A stretch of DNA of 7,994 nt from an uncultured Prevotella sp. (GTDB taxonomy: Bacteria; Bacteroidota; Bacteroidia; Bacteroidales; Bacteroidaceae). The notes under the pieces were generated by a model. That model was not told the DNA's origin. It saw only the letters and a program-made list of their open reading frames with translations, and made no database searches. Where the stretch lies: contig CAKZVT010000063.1 of NCBI GenBank assembly GCA_937922435.1, forward strand, positions 1-7,994, written 5' to 3'. Made by a program: the position numbers and the translations under genes. This document shows positions 5,957-7,994 of this stretch, one piece after another; the first letter of the stretch is position 1, and the number at the start of each line of letters is the position of its first letter.

Positions 5957-6060
5957 GCCATCTTTTACATTCTAAAAGGCCATCTTTTGCACGCTAAAAG
6001 GCCATGTTTTACAATGCGAAAGACGGCCTTTTGCAACGCTACTGATTTTCAGCGACTTAC
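5957..6060 (+). repeat. Composite intergenic repeat, copy 3
   Basis: Three 22-bp units (5957-5978, 5979-6000, 6001-6022) all begin GCCAT, where copies 1 and 2 mostly have GCCGT. The inverted arm ACGGCCTTTTGCAA (6023-6036) and a tail with CTGATTTTCAG and GACTTAC (to 6060) follow. The arm 5974-5990 pairs with 6016-6032 with one A-C mismatch and one G-T pair. This copy lies in the 300-bp divergent gap between the GLPGLI and serine dehydratase genes, between their two promoters, so no transcript of a flanking gene ends here. The rest of that gap holds only the two promoters and leaders. Confidence 0.85.
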
Positions 6061-6111
6061 AATACGGCATGAAAATAAGCAGCATGCAGCCGAACAAAAA
6101 CGGGCGGAGGC

Positions 6112-6142
6112 TTGCTTTTGTGCGATTTTTCCGCTATCTTCG
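6112..6142 (+). promoter_or_regulatory. Promoter of the serine dehydratase gene
   Basis: TTG (6112-6114), a 20-nt spacer and TATCTTCG (6135-6142) fit the Bacteroidetes -33/-7 layout with one change in the -7 box. Transcription would start near 6149, giving a leader of about 16 nt to the ATG at 6165. This placement rules out the longer reading frame that opens at 6069. Confidence 0.65.
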
Positions 6143-6164
6143 CACAATAAATACACATCAGAAG

Positions 6165-7400
6165 ATGAAATCGCTAAGAGAACTTTACAAGATAGGCAAA
6201 GGGCCGTCGAGCAGCCACACCATGGGGCCGCAGAAGGCGGCGAAGATGTTTTTAGAGAAACACGGCGGCGCGGCGGCGTTCGAGGTGACGCTGTACGGCA
6301 GCCTGGCGGCCACGGGCAAAGGGCACATGACCGACGTGGCAATAAACGAAGTGCTGGCACAAGCGGCTCCGGTGACAATCAGCTGGCAGCCCGACGTGTT
6401 CCTGCCGTACCATCCTAACGGCATGAAATTCGCCGCGCTCGACGCAAACCGCAACATAACCGACGAATGGACAGTGTACAGCATCGGCGGCGGCGCACTG
6501 TCGGAAGGAAAAAGCGAAGGCGACTTGTTTAACACGTCCGAAGTGTACGGCATGAACTCGCTAACGGAAATAATGCAGTGGTGCGAGGAAACTGGGCGGA
6601 GCTACTGGGAATACGTTGACATGTGCGAGGACAAGTCAATATGGGACTACCTCATGGAGGTGTGGCGCACGATGCAGGAGGCCGTAGAGCGCGGCATCAG
6701 CCACGAAGGCCGCCTGCCCGGTCCGCTCAACCTGGCACGCAAGGCCGCCACGTATTACGTCAAGGCTTCAGGCTACAAGCAGTCGTTGCAGACACGCGGA
6801 CTGGTCTACGCCTACGCCTTGGCCGTAAGCGAGGAGAACGCATCGGGCGGAACCATCGTCACAGCCCCTACATGCGGAGCGTGCGGCGTGCTGCCTGCCG
6901 TGCTCTACCACCTGTCGCGCGGACACCAGTTCAGCGACTCGCGCATACTGCACGCGATAGCCACGGCCGGCCTTATAGGCAACGTTGTGAAGCAAAACGC
7001 ATCCATATCTGGCGCCGACGTGGGCTGCCAGGGCGAGGTTGGCGTAGCCTGCGCGATGGCTTCCGGTGCGGCGTGCCAGCTGTTCGGCGGCAGTCCTTCA
7101 CAAATTGAATACGCCGCCGAAATGGGACTTGAACACCATCTCGGCATGACTTGCGACCCCGTATGCGGCCTCGTGCAAATTCCTTGCATAGAGCGCAACG
7201 CCTTCGCAGCCACACGCGCCCTCGACGCCAACCTCTACTCGGCCTTCTCCGACGGCACTCACCGCGTATCGTTCGACAAAGTAGTAAACGTTATGAAGCA
7301 GACCGGGCACGACATCCCGTCGCTGTACAAGGAGACAAGCACCGGCGGACTGGCTAAAATACTTGAGCCGAAAAGCCCGCACGAACGTCCCAAAGATTAA
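6165..7400 (+). CDS. sdaA: L-serine ammonia-lyase (single-chain, iron-sulfur type)
   Basis: This cytoplasmic enzyme deaminates L-serine to pyruvate and ammonia using an oxygen-sensitive [4Fe-4S] cluster rather than pyridoxal phosphate. The 411 residues combine the N-terminal beta-type domain (1 to about 150, with the IGKGPSSSHTMGP motif at 10-22) and the C-terminal alpha-type domain (about 175-395), as in the single-chain class. The alpha part carries TAPTCGACGVLPAVL (233-247), GCQGEVGVACAMASGAA (287-303) and GMTCDPVCGLVQIPCIERN (327-345). Cys288, Cys330 and Cys341 have the spacing (42 and 11) I recall for the cluster ligands of the Legionella enzyme. The frame is open upstream to an ATG at 6069, but the promoter at 6112-6142 and the conserved MKSLRELYKIGKGPSSSHT start favour 6165. 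It is divergent from the GLPGLI operon and followed after 20 bp by a small membrane-protein gene. Confidence 0.96.
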   Translation: MKSLRELYKIGKGPSSSHTMGPQKAAKMFLEKHGGAAAFEVTLYGSLAATGKGHMTDVAINEVLAQAAPVTISWQPDVFLPYHPNGMKFAALDANRNITDEWTVYSIGGGALSEGKSEGDLFNTSEVYGMNSLTEIMQWCEETGRSYWEYVDMCEDKSIWDYLMEVWRTMQEAVERGISHEGRLPGPLNLARKAATYYVKASGYKQSLQTRGLVYAYALAVSEENASGGTIVTAPTCGACGVLPAVLYHLSRGHQFSDSRILHAIATAGLIGNVVKQNASISGADVGCQGEVGVACAMASGAACQLFGGSPSQIEYAAEMGLEHHLGMTCDPVCGLVQIPCIERNAFAATRALDANLYSAFSDGTHRVSFDKVVNVMKQTGHDIPSLYKETSTGGLAKILEPKSPHERPKD

Positions 7401-7420
7401 TCATCCGCCACTAAACTGCC

Positions 7421-7831
7421 ATGGATTACATATATTACAGAATGTTCTGTTGGTACAAACAAAAGAAGGATTGCGCCACCTACACAAGCATCAAGTTCAT
7501 AACTATGATGAAAATATTTATATGGTTTCCTTTGGTTGGATTTATCGGCAGCTTGTTCAGAACGGATAATATAAAGACCGATTTATATTTATACTGCATA
7601 TTCTGCATCACTATGCTTTTCCACTCAGCTACAAAATACACTAAACAAAAAGAAAAATTATCCGCAAAATACAAACATTCAAAATATAACAAACTCATCC
7701 CCAATTGGATGATATTCTGTTCACTGCCACTCTCAATATTGTTGGGAGTGGCAATTTACATCATACTTTGCACTAAAGTTATAAACTATTATGGACTGGA
7801 AGGGGCAATACCCCAATTACTGAACAAATAA
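7421..7831 (+). CDS. Small AT-rich membrane protein, uncharacterised
   Basis: I cannot assign a function to this 136-residue protein. It begins MDYIYYRMFCWYKQKKD. It has three likely membrane segments, at about 24-45 (IKFITMMKIFIWFPLVGFI), 54-69 (LYLYCIFCITMLF) and 96-117 (WMIFCSLPLSILLGVAIYII). A Lys/Tyr-rich stretch (72-92, KYTKQKEKLSAKYKHSKYNK) lies between the last two. The layout recalls short uncharacterised Bacteroidales membrane proteins that start with a YYR motif. The gene is clearly richer in A and T than its neighbours and uses Ile (ATA) and Lys (AAA) codons heavily, which suggests recent acquisition or relaxed selection. It starts 20 bp after the serine dehydratase stop with no promoter visible between, so it is probably cotranscribed. 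No Shine-Dalgarno sequence is seen. Confidence 0.7.
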   Translation: MDYIYYRMFCWYKQKKDCATYTSIKFITMMKIFIWFPLVGFIGSLFRTDNIKTDLYLYCIFCITMLFHSATKYTKQKEKLSAKYKHSKYNKLIPNWMIFCSLPLSILLGVAIYIILCTKVINYYGLEGAIPQLLNK

Positions 7832-7835
7832 CTTA

Positions 7836-7902
7836 TCCCCAATATCCCATCTTCCCAATCCTCCCATATTTCCCAGTCCTCCCAGAGTTCCCAGCTCTCC
7901 CT
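7836..7902. repeat. C-rich tandem repeat with a 9-bp period; G-quadruplex-type motif on the minus strand
   Basis: TCCC runs start at 7836, 7845, 7853, 7862, 7871, 7880, 7889 and 7898, giving a strict 9-bp period with one 1-bp slip. Most units read TCCCA plus four variable bases. On the minus strand this gives eight runs of three or more G separated by 5-6 nt, which fits the G3-N1-7 quadruplex pattern. It lies between the membrane-protein stop and the terminator to the right. Confidence 0.8.
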
Positions 7903-7920
7903 GTCCGGCCGTCCGAATAC

Positions 7921-7961
7921 AAAAAAGAGCCTCCCCGAGGGATTACCCTTCGGGGAGGCTC
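7921..7961 (-). terminator. Strong intrinsic terminator, probably of an rRNA operon entering from the right
   Basis: GAGCCTCCCCGAGGG (7927-7941) pairs with CCTTCGGGGAGGCTC (7947-7961) over 15 positions with a single G-T pair and a loop of about 5 nt. On the minus strand the stem runs straight into six T residues (7926-7921), a textbook intrinsic terminator. The plus-strand side ends in ACTGGTGTTTATT, a weaker T tract, so plus-strand termination of the serine dehydratase transcript is possible but less certain. Confidence 0.88.
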
Positions 7962-7977
7962 ACTGGTGTTTATTAAA

Positions 7978-7994
7978 GAAGGCGGCCTCCTACT
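7978..7994 (-). rRNA. rrf: 3' end of a 5S rRNA gene (partial)
   Basis: The minus strand reads AGTAGGAGGCCGCCTTC from the window edge. This resembles the 3' end of bacterial 5S rRNA (the AGTAGG of helices IV/V, then the helix I strand GCCGCC). It is followed 17 nt later by a strong minus-strand terminator, as expected at the end of a 16S-23S-5S operon. Only about 17 bases are visible, and the partner strand of helix I is outside the window, so the call rests on motif and context. Confidence 0.5.

Noticed and set aside
6069..6164. 32-residue N-terminal extension of serine dehydratase from an ATG at 6069
   Set aside because: The extension (MKISSMQPNKNGRR onwards) spans the predicted promoter, is not part of the family, and the conserved N-terminus starts at 6165.
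6623..7108. 161-codon plus-strand frame inside the serine dehydratase gene
   Set aside because: It is an out-of-frame shadow of a well-conserved enzyme gene.

Overview
The window looks like chromosomal DNA of a member of the Bacteroidales, most likely a Prevotella-type species of fairly high GC content. The evidence is a GLPGLI-family secreted protein beside a TonB-dependent-receptor-like outer membrane protein, Bacteroidetes promoter boxes (TTG or TTTG, about 19-22 nt, then TAnnTTTG), mostly weak Shine-Dalgarno signals, and short proteins whose ends match Bacteroidales families. The genus is an inference from recall, not a search.

Left block, all on the minus strand. The first 37 bases hold the N-terminus of a gene leaving the window, possibly a tyrosine recombinase, with its own promoter. 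Next comes a hairpin terminator, then a three-gene group transcribed right to left: a degenerate methyltransferase-like protein (1090-1677), a PduO-type cob(I)alamin adenosyltransferase (514-1077) and a 73-residue acidic DUF2795-type protein (238-459). The first two are 12 bp apart and share a promoter near 1755-1788. The third also has a promoter that overlaps the end of the adenosyltransferase gene.

Middle block, also minus strand: a GLPGLI protein (5019-5864) followed by a large outer membrane beta-barrel protein with a carboxypeptidase-regulatory-like domain and a plug-like domain (2041-4863). They form a probable cell-envelope pair with no SusD partner.

Right block, plus strand: a divergently transcribed single-chain iron-sulfur L-serine dehydratase (6165-7400), then an AT-rich gene for a small membrane protein (7421-7831). 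The far right end holds a strong minus-strand terminator, and beyond it what looks like the last bases of a 5S rRNA gene, so an rRNA operon probably enters from the right and converges on the serine dehydratase genes.

The most interesting material is between the genes. Three same-orientation copies of a composite repeat (22-bp units plus an inverted arm, able to form competing hairpins) sit in three successive intergenic gaps. A 9-bp-period C-rich tract, a potential G-quadruplex on the minus strand, lies beside the rRNA terminator. A palindromic repeat has apparently been inserted in frame into the outer membrane protein gene. I found no CRISPR array, complete insertion sequence, tRNA or recognisable defence system.
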